Shown in pieces: positions 29,793-39,995 of a stretch of DNA of 64,000 nt (position 1 is the stretch's first letter; each line of letters begins with the position of its first letter). The DNA lies in contig NC_012860.1 of assembly GCF_000026945.1 (NCBI RefSeq), positions 1,922,001 through 1,986,000 on the forward strand, in the 5' to 3' direction. The stretch is from Candida dubliniensis CD36 (lineage: Eukaryota > Ascomycota > Pichiomycetes > Serinales > Debaryomycetaceae). The position numbers were made by a program, and so were the translations under genes. Under the pieces are notes generated by a model. It had not been told where the DNA came from. It was given only the letters and a program-made list of their open reading frames with translations, and searched no databases.

Positions 29793-31448
29793 ATGGGTTT
29801 GTCGAACGATCAGAGACCATTACTTGGAGGGGATAGTTTAACATGTTGGAACAAGAAACAATCTGGCATTAAAAGAAATTTGTCTTACTTGCTCAATATT
29901 ATAACCATTGCTATCATTGCATATTTGTGCATATTTGCAAAACACTCTGATAGCGATGAAAATACTGGACCATCATTGAATCCTCATAAGAAAAAGAATA
30001 TTATCATGATGGTGACCGATGGTATGGGACCAGCAAGTTTATCCGCCGCTAGATCATTTAGACAATTTAGAGACAAATTAGCCATCAATGATATTTTGAC
30101 TCTTGATAAATATCTTATTGGTTCTTCTCGTACAAGATCTTCGAGCAGTTTAGTTACGGACTCTGCTGCTGGTGCTACCGCGTTTTCTTGTGCTTTGAAA
30201 TCATACAACGGTGCAATTGGTGTAACACCAGACAAAACTCCGTGTGGTACTGTTTTAGAAGCCTTAAAACTACAAGGTTACTACACTGGTTTAGTGGTCA
30301 CTACTAGAATAACCGATGCCACCCCTGCTGCATTTAGTTCCCACGTTGATTACAGATTTCAGGAAGATTTGATTGCTGAACATCAATTAGGTGAATACCC
30401 ATTTGGAAGAGCAGTAGATCTTATTTTAGGTGGAGGAAGATGCCACTTTTTACCAACTTCGGAAGGTGGCTGTCGTGCCGATAAAAGAAATTTGATTAAA
30501 GAGTACAGTGATAAATGGCAGTATGTCGGTGATAGAGTGCTGTTTGATCAATTACAGGGAGGGAAAAACGTGTCGTTGCCATTATTGGGTTTGTTAGCAA
30601 ACACAGACATCCCCTATGATATTGAACGTAAGAATTCAGAATACCCGTCATTAGCTGAACAAGTTCAAGTTGCATTAACAGCTTTATCAGAGGCCACCAA
30701 GGACTCAGAACAAGGGTTCTTTTTGTTGATTGAAGGCTCTAGAATTGACCATGCATCACATCATAATGATCCTGCCGCACATGTAAGAGAGGTTTTAGCT
30801 TATGACAAAGCATTTGCCGAAGTCATTAAATTTATCGACAACACCGAGACCGAAACAGTTGCAATTTCAACCAGTGACCATGAAACTGGTGGTTTAGTTG
30901 TTGCCAGACAAGTTTCTAAGCTGTATCCAGATTATTTGTGGTATCCGGAAGTGTTATTAAATAGTACGCATTCAGGGGACTACTTGTCTCACAAGGTGGC
31001 AGCTTACAAAGAGAAAGACAATACTAAGAAGTTCACAAATTTTATCAAACATGAAATCTTAGAAAAAGATTTGGGTATCAGTGACTACACAGCTAATGAC
31101 GTCGATTTAATAATCCAAAACGCAAACAATGCTGGAGAGTTACTTTACATATTGAATAATATTGTTTCAATCAGAGCTCAAATTGGATGGACTACTCATG
31201 GCCACTCTGCCGTAGATGTCAACATTTATGCTCACACAAACTCTCCTGCAATTAAGTCGAAATTGTTATCACACAAAGCTTATGACGGATTATCTGGGAA
31301 TCACGAGAATATTGAAATAGGAGCATTCATTGAGTCTATCACTGGGTCAAATTTGAACCAAGTAACCCAATTGATCAAGGAAACAGAGCATTCTCCAGCC
31401 CAGAATAATGCAAAAGTGGATGACGTCTACCATGCCAATGTATTGTAA
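29793..31448 (+). CDS. PHO8: Vacuolar alkaline phosphatase Pho8
   Basis: 551 residues. Pho8 is a vacuole-membrane repressible alkaline phosphatase, delivered as a type II membrane precursor. A short cytosolic N-terminus (PLLGGDSL) is followed by TM 32-49 (YLLNIITIAIIAYLCIFA). The first metal Asp is in MMVTDGMGPASL (about 72-83). The catalytic serine, Ser124, is in SLVTDSAAGATAFSC. Metal ligands lie in RITDATPAAFSSH, EGSRIDHASHHNDP, TSDHETGGLV and the late IGWTTHGHSAVDVN. All the key residues are present, so the enzyme looks intact. The N-glycosylation sequon NSTHSG fits a luminal domain. Confidence 0.95.
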   Translation: MGLSNDQRPLLGGDSLTCWNKKQSGIKRNLSYLLNIITIAIIAYLCIFAKHSDSDENTGPSLNPHKKKNIIMMVTDGMGPASLSAARSFRQFRDKLAINDILTLDKYLIGSSRTRSSSSLVTDSAAGATAFSCALKSYNGAIGVTPDKTPCGTVLEALKLQGYYTGLVVTTRITDATPAAFSSHVDYRFQEDLIAEHQLGEYPFGRAVDLILGGGRCHFLPTSEGGCRADKRNLIKEYSDKWQYVGDRVLFDQLQGGKNVSLPLLGLLANTDIPYDIERKNSEYPSLAEQVQVALTALSEATKDSEQGFFLLIEGSRIDHASHHNDPAAHVREVLAYDKAFAEVIKFIDNTETETVAISTSDHETGGLVVARQVSKLYPDYLWYPEVLLNSTHSGDYLSHKVAAYKEKDNTKKFTNFIKHEILEKDLGISDYTANDVDLIIQNANNAGELLYILNNIVSIRAQIGWTTHGHSAVDVNIYAHTNSPAIKSKLLSHKAYDGLSGNHENIEIGAFIESITGSNLNQVTQLIKETEHSPAQNNAKVDDVYHANVL

Positions 31449-32655
31449 ATGTGTATGAGCATATATCCAATAAAAAATAAAAAATAAGAACAAAGGATTA
31501 TTATTGCTAACATAATGCCAAGATATTCAAGATTCTTATCTTGAAGTTGTTAGGAAGATCAAAGCAAGCATTAAACAATACACGGACTTATTATATGCAG
31601 AAGAAGAAGAAAAGTTGGTATTCAAGCTAGTATATGTAGAAAACCACATAAGATAACGTGCTTAAATGTATCGGTTTTTCTCTGTTTTGTTTAACATTAT
31701 TTGACATTGTTTTCTCTTGTTGAAAAATATGAAACAATAAGTGTTTGGAATGATATTAGGCAAATTAACCTTAGACACGATCATATCTATTTTTTTTTCC
31801 TTGGATAAGCATAATAGTATTGTCATTGTTGCTTTGTGGTTATCAAAATTCTTATCCATATCCTGCATATTGTGATACATTATTCCATGGATAAATCAAG
31901 TGATGTTTCTTTTTTTTTTTTTTTTTTTTTTTTGGTGTTCACTTGATTCATTGTGAAAGAAAGAAACATCACTTGGTTGTTCAAACATTGACTGAATTAC
32001 ATGACTAATCATAATTATGAATAGATGCTTTCCCATGTAAGACTTATTGTAAAGCCTTCCCTTCAGTTAAGCCAGTGGTAGTCAAGTAACATGTTCCTGC
32101 AGAAGAAAGGCATACGTTATTGTAGAGATCTTGTATCTCGTTTAATCCCAATTGTAAACTATCAACGGATAGTCGGAAAAATTTTCAGTTGAGAATGGTG
32201 GTGGTGATCATAAAGTAGCCAAGAATCTTATTCATTAGATGCTTTAGTTTTTTTTTTTTTTTTTTTTTTTTTTTCGTTCCCATGGAAAAATAATGGCATT
32301 CTCACCAATAACCGCCTGTTTCGTGCGCAATCTCGGGTTTTCTGGATTGCGATTGTGGACTCTTCATGCAACAATATTGCTTAAAATAGATGGATAAGCG
32401 GCTCACTATTATGATTATGATTTTAGAAAGGGATACAACCGCAGTTGTTCCCAAAAATATTTCTATTATTACGGCTACTACAATGTCATCAAATCTAACT
32501 TGAAAAAATACCTCAACTAATATAAATAAACCTTGAATTCCCTTTGTTTCTCTCCTGACTCATATATTTCCCAATATTTTAAATATTTAATTTGGAATTT
32601 CCTATTTTCCCTAAGAACATTTCTGTACTATATCATTAAATCATAATTATCAATC
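31449..32655. promoter_or_regulatory. 1.2-kb TPO3 upstream region with inverted repeat and T tracts
   Basis: No gene is supported. Notable content is a T tract with flanking inverted repeats (31894-31975), a second long T tract (32249-32274), a GGTGGTGGTGAT block near 32200, and a TATATAAATAAA-like stretch about 135 bases before TPO3. A long regulatory region is common for drug-efflux MFS genes in Candida. Confidence 0.5.
31894..31975. repeat. Inverted repeat flanking a T tract
   Basis: CAAGTGATGTTTCTTT at 31897-31912 recurs as its exact reverse complement AAAGAAACATCACTTG at 31960-31975. AATCAAGTGA (31894-31903) also pairs with TCACTTGATT (31939-31948). The spacer is mostly the T tract. The DNA or RNA could fold as alternative hairpins sharing the left arm. 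Confidence 0.8.
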
Positions 32656-34413
32656 ATGGTGTCGCACGACGATAGCTCAGATTCAGAGATTACTGCTCAA
32701 GATTTCAATCCAACTCCATTTCAACCAGATCTTGAAGCACAATCAATAAATTCTTCAGACACCCAACAGTCAGAGAAAAGTACTGAACCTCAATTGATTG
32801 TAACAAAAACTGAAACTAAGAAATCGCTTCAAGATTTAGGTTTAACATCTTCTATACCTCACCCAGAATTAAATGGTCCAATTATTGAAAATCCTATATT
32901 CCCGGAAGAATATACTTTGGAAACCACTACTGGGTTGGTTCCAGTTGTGACATTACAATCTATAGGAAGAGTGAAGACTGTTCAACAAGAGGAGAAGCTA
33001 GAGGGCTTGGATTCAGAAATAGAATTTGTCACATTTAAAGTAGGCGATCCTGAGAATCCACACAATTGGCCAATGTGGTTGAAGTGGTGGTACACCTTTC
33101 TAATTTCCATGTTTGTCATTTCTGCTGCTTATGGTTCATCTTGTTTATCTGGAGGACTTTCCACTATTAATAATAGATATCACGTGCTGACTGAAGTTTC
33201 TACTTTAACAGTTTCATTAATGGTTATTGGGTTCTGTGTTGGTCCTTTGCTTTGGGGCCCAATGTCAGAGGAATACGGAAGAAGACCCACTTACATTATA
33301 TCATTTGGATTGTATGTTATATTTAACATCCCTTGTGCATTATCTCCAAATATCGGAGGTTTATTGGTTTGTCGTTTCTTATGTGGTGTTTTCGCATCAT
33401 CTGCTCTTTCAATTGCTGGTGCAAGTTTGGTAGATATGCACAACGAAACCAGAGGTCTTGCCTTATCATTTTTCAGTTTCTGTCCTTATTCCGGTCCTGT
33501 CATTTCATTAATTGTTAATGGATTTATTTCAACCGACACAGAAAGAATGGACTTGATCATTTGGGTCAATATGGCTTTTGCTGGTGTTATGTGGATTTTG
33601 GTCAGTTTAATGCCAGAAACTTATGCCCCAGCTATATTGAAAAGGAGAGCTAGAAAATTGAGAAAGGAAACAGGAAACGACAAGATAATGACTGAACAAG
33701 AAGCCACACCATTGTCTTTAAAAGAGATGGTAAATGAATGTTTAATTAGACCATTGAAATTTGTTGTCACCGAGCCATTATTGGATTTAGTCTGTGCTTT
33801 TGTTGCTTTGATTTATGCTTACTTGTATGCATTTTTCTTTGCCTATCCATACATTTTCAATAAATTGTATGGTTTTGGAGATGACAAGATTGGTTTAATG
33901 TTTATTCCAATTCTTATTGGTGCAGGTTTTGCTGTCATCACAACATATGTTTTAGAAGTCGAGTATTCCAAATTGGTGAAAAGAAGAAAACCAGAACCAG
34001 AAGATAGATTATGGGGTGCCATGGTTGGAGCTCCATTCCCTTGTATTGCATTATTCATTTTAGGTGCCACTTCTTACAAGCATATTATTTGGGTTGGTCC
34101 AGCATCATCAGGTATTGCTTTTGGTTACGGTATGGTTTTGATTTATTACTCGTTGAATAACTACATTATTGATACTTATGCCAAATATGCCGCTTCAGCT
34201 TTAGCTACCAAAGTGTTCTTGAGATCTGCTGGAGGTGCTGCATTCCCCTTGTTTGTGACTCAAATGTACGAAGGCTTAGGTTTGCAATGGGCTAGTTGGT
34301 TATTGGCTTTTGTTGCATTAGCCATGGTTTTGATTCCATTTACATTTTACAAATGGGGTAAGACAGTGAGACTGAAGCTTTGTAAAGAGGATTATTCTGC
34401 TGCCTTGATATAA
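32656..34413 (+). CDS. TPO3: MFS drug/polyamine transporter, DHA1 family (Tpo3-like)
   Basis: 585 residues with about twelve predicted membrane helices after a ~145-residue acidic/Ser-rich cytosolic N-terminus. The DHA1 entry motif HNWPMWLKWWYTFLISMFVI lies just before TM1. Motif A between TM2 and TM3 is GPMSEEYGRRPTYI. Further cues are the motif C-like GASLVDMHNETRG region, the mid-loop MPETYAPAILKRRARKLRKE and a late YSLNNYIIDTYAKYAASA block, all as in the plasma-membrane polyamine exporters Tpo2/Tpo3 and drug exporter Flu1. Substrate is inferred from this likeness and from its place near PHO8 and SLP1. A related multidrug transporter remains possible. Confidence 0.85.
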   Translation: MVSHDDSSDSEITAQDFNPTPFQPDLEAQSINSSDTQQSEKSTEPQLIVTKTETKKSLQDLGLTSSIPHPELNGPIIENPIFPEEYTLETTTGLVPVVTLQSIGRVKTVQQEEKLEGLDSEIEFVTFKVGDPENPHNWPMWLKWWYTFLISMFVISAAYGSSCLSGGLSTINNRYHVLTEVSTLTVSLMVIGFCVGPLLWGPMSEEYGRRPTYIISFGLYVIFNIPCALSPNIGGLLVCRFLCGVFASSALSIAGASLVDMHNETRGLALSFFSFCPYSGPVISLIVNGFISTDTERMDLIIWVNMAFAGVMWILVSLMPETYAPAILKRRARKLRKETGNDKIMTEQEATPLSLKEMVNECLIRPLKFVVTEPLLDLVCAFVALIYAYLYAFFFAYPYIFNKLYGFGDDKIGLMFIPILIGAGFAVITTYVLEVEYSKLVKRRKPEPEDRLWGAMVGAPFPCIALFILGATSYKHIIWVGPASSGIAFGYGMVLIYYSLNNYIIDTYAKYAASALATKVFLRSAGGAAFPLFVTQMYEGLGLQWASWLLAFVALAMVLIPFTFYKWGKTVRLKLCKEDYSAALI

Positions 34414-34802
34414 GGAAAAACGTCATTTCAAAAATATAATAAAAAAAAAAAACAATTACATAAACGAACTTGATTCGAAACATATTTAATTAATATTAAT
34501 ATAGATATAATATAGAGTATATAAACTATTTAAGACTATGCCAGTAGTTACAAAAGTCAGATATTGAATTTACCTGTAACTGATTCAATCACAACTTACA
34601 GCAATAAAATTGTGGCATCAAACGTCTTCACGTTTTCGTTCCACAAGGTGATGCTCAATCAAGCTTGAAACAGAAAAAAAAAAAAAAAAATGAAAACAAC
34701 AACGAATTGTGTTTACACTTTGAATGATAAAGATAATCAGATATTACAACATATAAGATATTGTCAACCTAACCTTGACAAATTTATACATATAATAATC
34801 TA
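34414..34802. other. Intergenic: TPO3 3' flank and SLP1 promoter
   Basis: About 390 very AT-rich bases (TTAATTAATATTAATATAG near 34486-34505) with an A tract (34673-34689). No gene or specific site seen. Confidence 0.6.
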
Positions 34803-36473
34803 ATGATATATATTTGGCATGCATTAGTCTATATTTCATGTCTATTAAGCTGTGTTGTCTCAGGAAAAAATAACCTGGATACGCTGGCAAGTTTAGTGAA
34901 TATAACGGACCTATATACACCACGATCAAATAGAACTTTGGATTATTCTCCTATAATACAGTATATTCCGGTTTTTTTCCAGAAAAATAATAGTTTCATT
35001 GATACCCCTAGCAATGATGATTTCCTAGTGTTACAGTCTCCAGCGACTACCCTGACCGACAACAACAAAAATCTGCAAAAGAATGATTCCGTGCTAGATG
35101 AATGCCATTTTATGTCCTTTGAAGAATGGAAAAAGCAAAAGATAGAGTCCAACACTACTGCCTCGAACAATTACTCCATGAATGGATCATCAGAATCGAA
35201 ATCTATTACACCTTCAAACCACACATCGGTTTTATCAACCAACGTCACTTTAATGGAGGCTGACGGGAAGGTTTACAAGGACAAGTTTAATTTTGCATCG
35301 GTTGATTGTGCAGCAACCATTATGAAAACAAATGCACAGGCCAAGGGTGCATCCGCTATTTTAAAGGAAAATAAGGATTCATATTTGTTAAATGAATGTT
35401 CAGTCAAACACAAGTACGTGATTATTGAGCTATGTCAAGACATACTTGTTGATCTGGTAGTGATTGGCAATTTTGAATTTTTCTCGTCCATTTTCAAAGA
35501 TATCAGGATCAGTGTAAGTGATCGATTCCCATCACAGAATTGGAAAGAACTAGGACAGTTTATTGCATCTAATATTCGTGATGTGCAAACGTTCAAGATT
35601 GAGAATCCTTTGATTTGGGCAAGATACTTGAAATTGGAAATTTTGAGTCACTACGGAAACGAATTTTACTGTCCCATATCAATAGTGAGAGTACATGGGA
35701 AGACAATGATGGATGAGTTCAAAGAAGAAGAAGAAGAAAATCAACGTATGGACACTGTAAACGAGGGCTCACCAGCACCACAATCTATTGAGGAAGATGT
35801 TTTATTAATCAATCTGACTACATTAAACGAGTGCAGAGTTCGTTTGCCTCATTTACAACTAAATGAATTTTTAAAGTCTTTCAATAATTCAAATCAAGAG
35901 TTTTGTGTACCGAGCGATGCCGAGTCTCAAATCACCACCACAAAAGCAGCAACGGCTATCACTACACAAGAATCTATTTACAAAAATATAATGAAAAGAT
36001 TATCTTTGCTTGAGTCGAATGCTACGCTATCTTTGCTTTACATCGAAGAACAACTGAAGTTGTTATCAACTGCATTTTCCAATTTGGAGAAAAGACAAAC
36101 CACAAATTTCAACACGTTAATCAGCTCTGTTAATAGCACATTGATGTATCAATTAGCGGTGTTTAAAGAGTCTTACTATGAATTACACGAACAATATGGA
36201 AACCTATTCAAGATTCAGGAGAATAGTCACAAGCAAATGTTATCAGAAACAAATAAAAAAGTTGGATTACTATCAAGTGAATTGACATTCCAAAAAAGAG
36301 TATCCATTTTCAATAGTATAATTATAATTTGCTTGCTAGTTTATGTAATTCTCACCCGCGACGTTGCCATAGAGTACCCAGAGGACGAGTTGAACGAAAA
36401 GTCACCGCTGCCTGAAACCAAGAAATTATCGTCACCGTTTATACCCAGAAGATACAAAATGTCAAAAAAATGA
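34803..36473 (+). CDS. SLP1: SUN-like ER membrane protein Slp1
   Basis: 556 residues. Slp1 is an ER protein with a SUN-like domain that works with Emp65 to protect folding of soluble luminal proteins. The N-terminus is a signal peptide (LVYISCLLSCVVSG, about 8-21). Conserved CHFMSFEEWKK (about 101) precedes the SUN-like domain (about 160-300), which includes FNFASVDCAATIMKTNAQA, KYVIIELCQDILVDLVVIGN and ISIVRVHGKTMMDEF. A coiled coil (about 400-490) leads to one TM near the C-terminus (FNSIIIICLLVYVILT, about 503-520) and a cytosolic tail ending in RRYKMSKK. Many N-glycosylation sequons fit an ER luminal domain. Confidence 0.9.
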   Translation: MIYIWHALVYISCLLSCVVSGKNNLDTLASLVNITDLYTPRSNRTLDYSPIIQYIPVFFQKNNSFIDTPSNDDFLVLQSPATTLTDNNKNLQKNDSVLDECHFMSFEEWKKQKIESNTTASNNYSMNGSSESKSITPSNHTSVLSTNVTLMEADGKVYKDKFNFASVDCAATIMKTNAQAKGASAILKENKDSYLLNECSVKHKYVIIELCQDILVDLVVIGNFEFFSSIFKDIRISVSDRFPSQNWKELGQFIASNIRDVQTFKIENPLIWARYLKLEILSHYGNEFYCPISIVRVHGKTMMDEFKEEEEENQRMDTVNEGSPAPQSIEEDVLLINLTTLNECRVRLPHLQLNEFLKSFNNSNQEFCVPSDAESQITTTKAATAITTQESIYKNIMKRLSLLESNATLSLLYIEEQLKLLSTAFSNLEKRQTTNFNTLISSVNSTLMYQLAVFKESYYELHEQYGNLFKIQENSHKQMLSETNKKVGLLSSELTFQKRVSIFNSIIIICLLVYVILTRDVAIEYPEDELNEKSPLPETKKLSSPFIPRRYKMSKK

Positions 36474-36651
36474 TAAATTGTATCTCAATAGTCTCTTACT
36501 TGATTCTGCAGCTTGCACTTCTGTTTTTTTTTGGTTTCCATAATTTTTTATTCACTAATATACACAAAATTTAAAGTATTATTTACAAGATATTTATTTA
36601 TTCTCTGTCTCCTTGGAATCAAGAACTTGTGATGCACGTTTGTGCTATTGT

Positions 36652-38652
36652 CTATTCTTCATTATCGCGAATTCTTCTGTGGTCAAATCTTCTTTCATTT
36701 TTCCAACCATTATCAAACTTCTTGTCGTTGTCATATGATCTTTCGGTTTGTCTATCACTATTGTATCTGTTCTTATTTTGATGAAACCGATCTTTATTTC
36801 TGTTGTTTCCATATTTGCCTCTACCACTAAATGTCATTTTACTACTTCTATCATTGCTTCTGGGTCTTTCTGACATACCAGATCTTGAAAAATTAGAATA
36901 AGAATTAAATTCACCATGATCACGACTTTGATACTTTGACCTTGCAAAATATCTACGTTTGACATCAGCATTGACAGACTTTCCAAATTTACTCAATAGT
37001 GTGGCTTCCAACACGGCATTATCATCTCTAACGAGCTTACGGTATAATTCCATATTCTCCACCAACAACAGATTAAAATTAAGACGATGGGAGCTTTGCA
37101 ACTGTTGCAAATAATTAATCATTGTGACCAAAAATTCCTTTGTTTCATCTAAAGGAGATTCAAGTTGTTCAATAATGTTAGAACTGTTTAATTTCTCAGA
37201 TTGGATAGTTTCTTGAAAATTGACTTTTCTCTTCCTTTTCAATATCAGAACAAATGGTAGTTCAGTTGGTGTAACAAATAATACCGCCTTTCCTTTCTTT
37301 CCTGCCCTTCCCGTTCTTCCAACTTTGTGGATATAGTCAGCAATTTCCACAGAAGGGAACATTTGTACAACATTGGTTACATCCTTAATATCGATACCTC
37401 TGGCAGCAACATCAGTGGAAATTAAAATGGCTTTTTTTGCCACCTTGAATCCTTTCAAAGCGAAAGCACGTTGTTGAGCACTTCTTCCACCATGTAACTT
37501 GAAAACATTGGGTCCCTTTGAAGGTAAATCAAACGATCCATCACGTAAAGGATTGGAGATATACTCATAAAACCAATCAACAGCAGTCTTGGTGGGTAAA
37601 AACACAATCACTTTGTAATTATTTCCTTGTTTCATAATACCATGCAATTCCAGAAGAAGGGCATTAACTTTATCAATACCATCAGCACACTCAATCAACA
37701 GTTGATGGATATTCTCAGGGATTTCTAAATCATCTTTGGAAACAGTATTCAAAAACTCATACTCGGGATGAATATGTTTTTTCGAGAACTCAGAAATAGA
37801 TTTATCAACCGTTGCACTAAACAATAATGACTTGATCGGTTTAGGAGTGCTTCTTACCTTATACAAAAGGTCGTCGATCTTGTCCAAAGCATCCTCAAAA
37901 CCAACATCTAACAACCTATCAGCTTCATCATAAATACGGTATGTCACATTTTCAAAACATTTATCAAGTTTGTGATTCGTTTGTAACTCTTTTTCCAAAC
38001 GACCTGGTGTAGCAATAACAATTTCTGCCGGTTTCTTGGGGTTAAACAGTGTCCTCTGACCTCCTATAAACAATCCGATATAAGGTCTGTCGTTATATTT
38101 CAATTTTGATATAAGCTTCCGATATTCCTCTTCAATTTGTAAAGCCAAATCACGCGTTGGGGCCAAAACGACTGTGCTGACCCCTTTACCTTTATTTTCA
38201 CAGGCATGCTGCAATGTTGGCACAGCAAATGCTAAAGTCTTACCCGTACCTGTCTTTGCTCTACAAACCAAACCTTTCTCAGTGTTAAAAATAGGAATTA
38301 AAGCTTTTTGTTGAATTGGTGTCAATTCTGTGAAATTGTTCTTTTGTAACGAGTTGATTATATTATCATTAATATATCCTTTCCCTCTAAAGTCCTCAAA
38401 TTTAACAGGTTGGAATGGTTCCACTTTTGATACTTTATCTGCCTTGTATGATGGCAGCTCAAGCACAATAGGAGCTTGCTTTACCTCAAAATTATCGCTC
38501 TTTATGTCGCCAAGTTCATTTACCTTAGTACTACCATATTGATTAACAACGGAAACATGAAATGCACGTGCACAAATCTGGTTGGATCTAATTATACCGA
38601 TAACTGTGGAGCTTGATCGTATTCCCAAAGATCTACTCAACTGCTTTAACAT
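36652..38652 (-). CDS. MSS116: Mitochondrial DEAD-box RNA helicase Mss116
   Basis: 666 residues. Mss116 is the matrix RNA chaperone that assists splicing of group I and II introns and translation. A presequence (about 1-32, ending CARAFHVSV) precedes the helicase core. The core has the Q motif TPIQQKAL (about 111), motif I AKTGTGKT (132-139), PTRDLA, TPGR, DEAD (242-245), SAT, then ARGIDIKDVTNVVQ and HKVGRTGRAGKKGKA. The C-terminal extension (about 480-575) and an Arg/Asn/Gly/Ser-rich tail (about 580-666) match the RNA-gripping C-terminus of Mss116. All motifs are intact. Confidence 0.92.
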   Translation of the reverse strand: MLKQLSRSLGIRSSSTVIGIIRSNQICARAFHVSVVNQYGSTKVNELGDIKSDNFEVKQAPIVLELPSYKADKVSKVEPFQPVKFEDFRGKGYINDNIINSLQKNNFTELTPIQQKALIPIFNTEKGLVCRAKTGTGKTLAFAVPTLQHACENKGKGVSTVVLAPTRDLALQIEEEYRKLISKLKYNDRPYIGLFIGGQRTLFNPKKPAEIVIATPGRLEKELQTNHKLDKCFENVTYRIYDEADRLLDVGFEDALDKIDDLLYKVRSTPKPIKSLLFSATVDKSISEFSKKHIHPEYEFLNTVSKDDLEIPENIHQLLIECADGIDKVNALLLELHGIMKQGNNYKVIVFLPTKTAVDWFYEYISNPLRDGSFDLPSKGPNVFKLHGGRSAQQRAFALKGFKVAKKAILISTDVAARGIDIKDVTNVVQMFPSVEIADYIHKVGRTGRAGKKGKAVLFVTPTELPFVLILKRKRKVNFQETIQSEKLNSSNIIEQLESPLDETKEFLVTMINYLQQLQSSHRLNFNLLLVENMELYRKLVRDDNAVLEATLLSKFGKSVNADVKRRYFARSKYQSRDHGEFNSYSNFSRSGMSERPRSNDRSSKMTFSGRGKYGNNRNKDRFHQNKNRYNSDRQTERSYDNDKKFDNGWKNERRFDHRRIRDNEE

Positions 38653-38762
38653 AGTGAACTAAGAACTTTGATGAATAGTGAATACCGAAATGAAATCCTT
38701 GTTACTGGTAACTAAAAAAAAAGAACAAAAAACTAAAAAAATACATATAAAAGAAAAAAGGC

Positions 38763-38775
38763 AAAAAAATTTTCA
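38763..38775 (-). promoter_or_regulatory. RRPE-like element upstream of MSS116
   Basis: Read on the minus strand this is TGAAAATTTTTTT, close to the RRPE/RGE consensus of yeast ribosome-biogenesis and, in Candida, mitochondrial expression genes. It sits about 110-125 bases upstream of the MSS116 start. Role inferred. Confidence 0.4.
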
Positions 38776-38890
38776 TTCCAGCTACTACTAAATTCTACTT
38801 TATTTTTTTTTTTTTTTCTAGTGCTGAAGAGATGACCCCATAATAATACGACGACACCAGCAGAAGTTCAAAGATTTACTAGCAGAAACT

Positions 38891-39523
38891 TCATAAATCG
38901 TTTACCCTATCTTTTCCACTTTGCAGTTTTAAATCTTGAATAACCATATTTTCCAAATCTTTTACACATTTTGGTAACACCTTCCAATCAATCACTTTCA
39001 AGTCTTCCACCAGAAACTCATTCAATACGTACTGTACTACTGACTGTGATGCCGGTGGACGACCAATACCTATTCCAAACTTAAAATATTTATTCTTTAA
39101 ATACTTATCGATGGATTTCAACCCATTATGTCCTCTTGAACTGGTACCAGGTTTACGGATCTGATATTTACCTAGATGAATTTGCAATTCGTCATGAAGA
39201 ATCACCAAAGCCGATTTTCCATAACCTTGTTTAGTAAAATGCTTTGAAATTGGTAATCCTTGTAGGTTCATTAGTGAATCATTGGATTTGAAAAGCACTA
39301 AATTGGGATATTTGGTTGATAAATAATAAAGCCCTTTCTTGTAAAGATGATCTTTCCAGTATACATCAATCAATTGGTTCATCAATCTATGTCCTGCATT
39401 GTGTCTGGTATTAGCATATTGTGGTTCAGGATTTCCTATAGAAGCAATAAATAAATATCTTCTCGAGAAATACAAATGCAGTTGGGCCACCGGAAAGAAC
39501 GGTTTGATAAGACCTCGTAGCAT
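38891..39523 (-). CDS. PTH1: Peptidyl-tRNA hydrolase, bacterial-type, mitochondrial Pth1
   Basis: 210 residues. Pth1 cleaves peptidyl-tRNA released from stalled ribosomes; in yeast this bacterial-type enzyme works in mitochondria. A basic N-terminal extension (1-22) precedes the core. FIASIGNPEPQYANTRHNAG holds substrate-gating Asn31 and catalytic His41. HDELQIHLGKYQIRKPGTSS holds the conserved Asp. SRGHNGLKSIDKYL corresponds to the family G-G-H-N-G-L-x-S-I motif, and FGIGIGRPP follows. The catalytic set is complete. Confidence 0.93.
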   Translation of the reverse strand: MLRGLIKPFFPVAQLHLYFSRRYLFIASIGNPEPQYANTRHNAGHRLMNQLIDVYWKDHLYKKGLYYLSTKYPNLVLFKSNDSLMNLQGLPISKHFTKQGYGKSALVILHDELQIHLGKYQIRKPGTSSRGHNGLKSIDKYLKNKYFKFGIGIGRPPASQSVVQYVLNEFLVEDLKVIDWKVLPKCVKDLENMVIQDLKLQSGKDRVNDL

Positions 39524-39995
39524 TATGGAATTTGTACGAGTTTGTCTTTAACTAATGTTGTAGTCTTGGTATTCCACAGGCATCAAAATTTGGGGGACGA
39601 AACAAGACGGAAAAAAAAAAAAAATTCAACAAACTTACAGGAAATAATCAACAATGAAAGATACAATCTATAGTACGAGGAACTTTCAGTAAAGAAAGTT
39701 TTCTTGGTTATTTTTCACATCAGATCATACATAGAGATGAATAGTCCATAGACACTTTCATAATCTGAAACATTCTTGCATTTCACTTTATTTTGGACAC
39801 ACAAATCAACAGAAACCCATTATAAAGCTTATATTGTGTTGTTACTTTTCGTAATATTTGTTAATATTAGTTAACTATTACAAGTAATAATAAAGGAGAT
39901 GATCTATAACACATTCTTCCATTTATTTAGCATGTTAAAGCAAATGCATACACTATACAACAATAGTGAGTTGGTGAAAACCACCACCACATATT
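39524..39995. other. Intergenic: PTH1 promoter and 3' flank of a spliced gene
   Basis: About 470 bases with an A tract (39612-39625) near PTH1. I see no gene, tRNA or clear regulatory motif. Confidence 0.55.
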
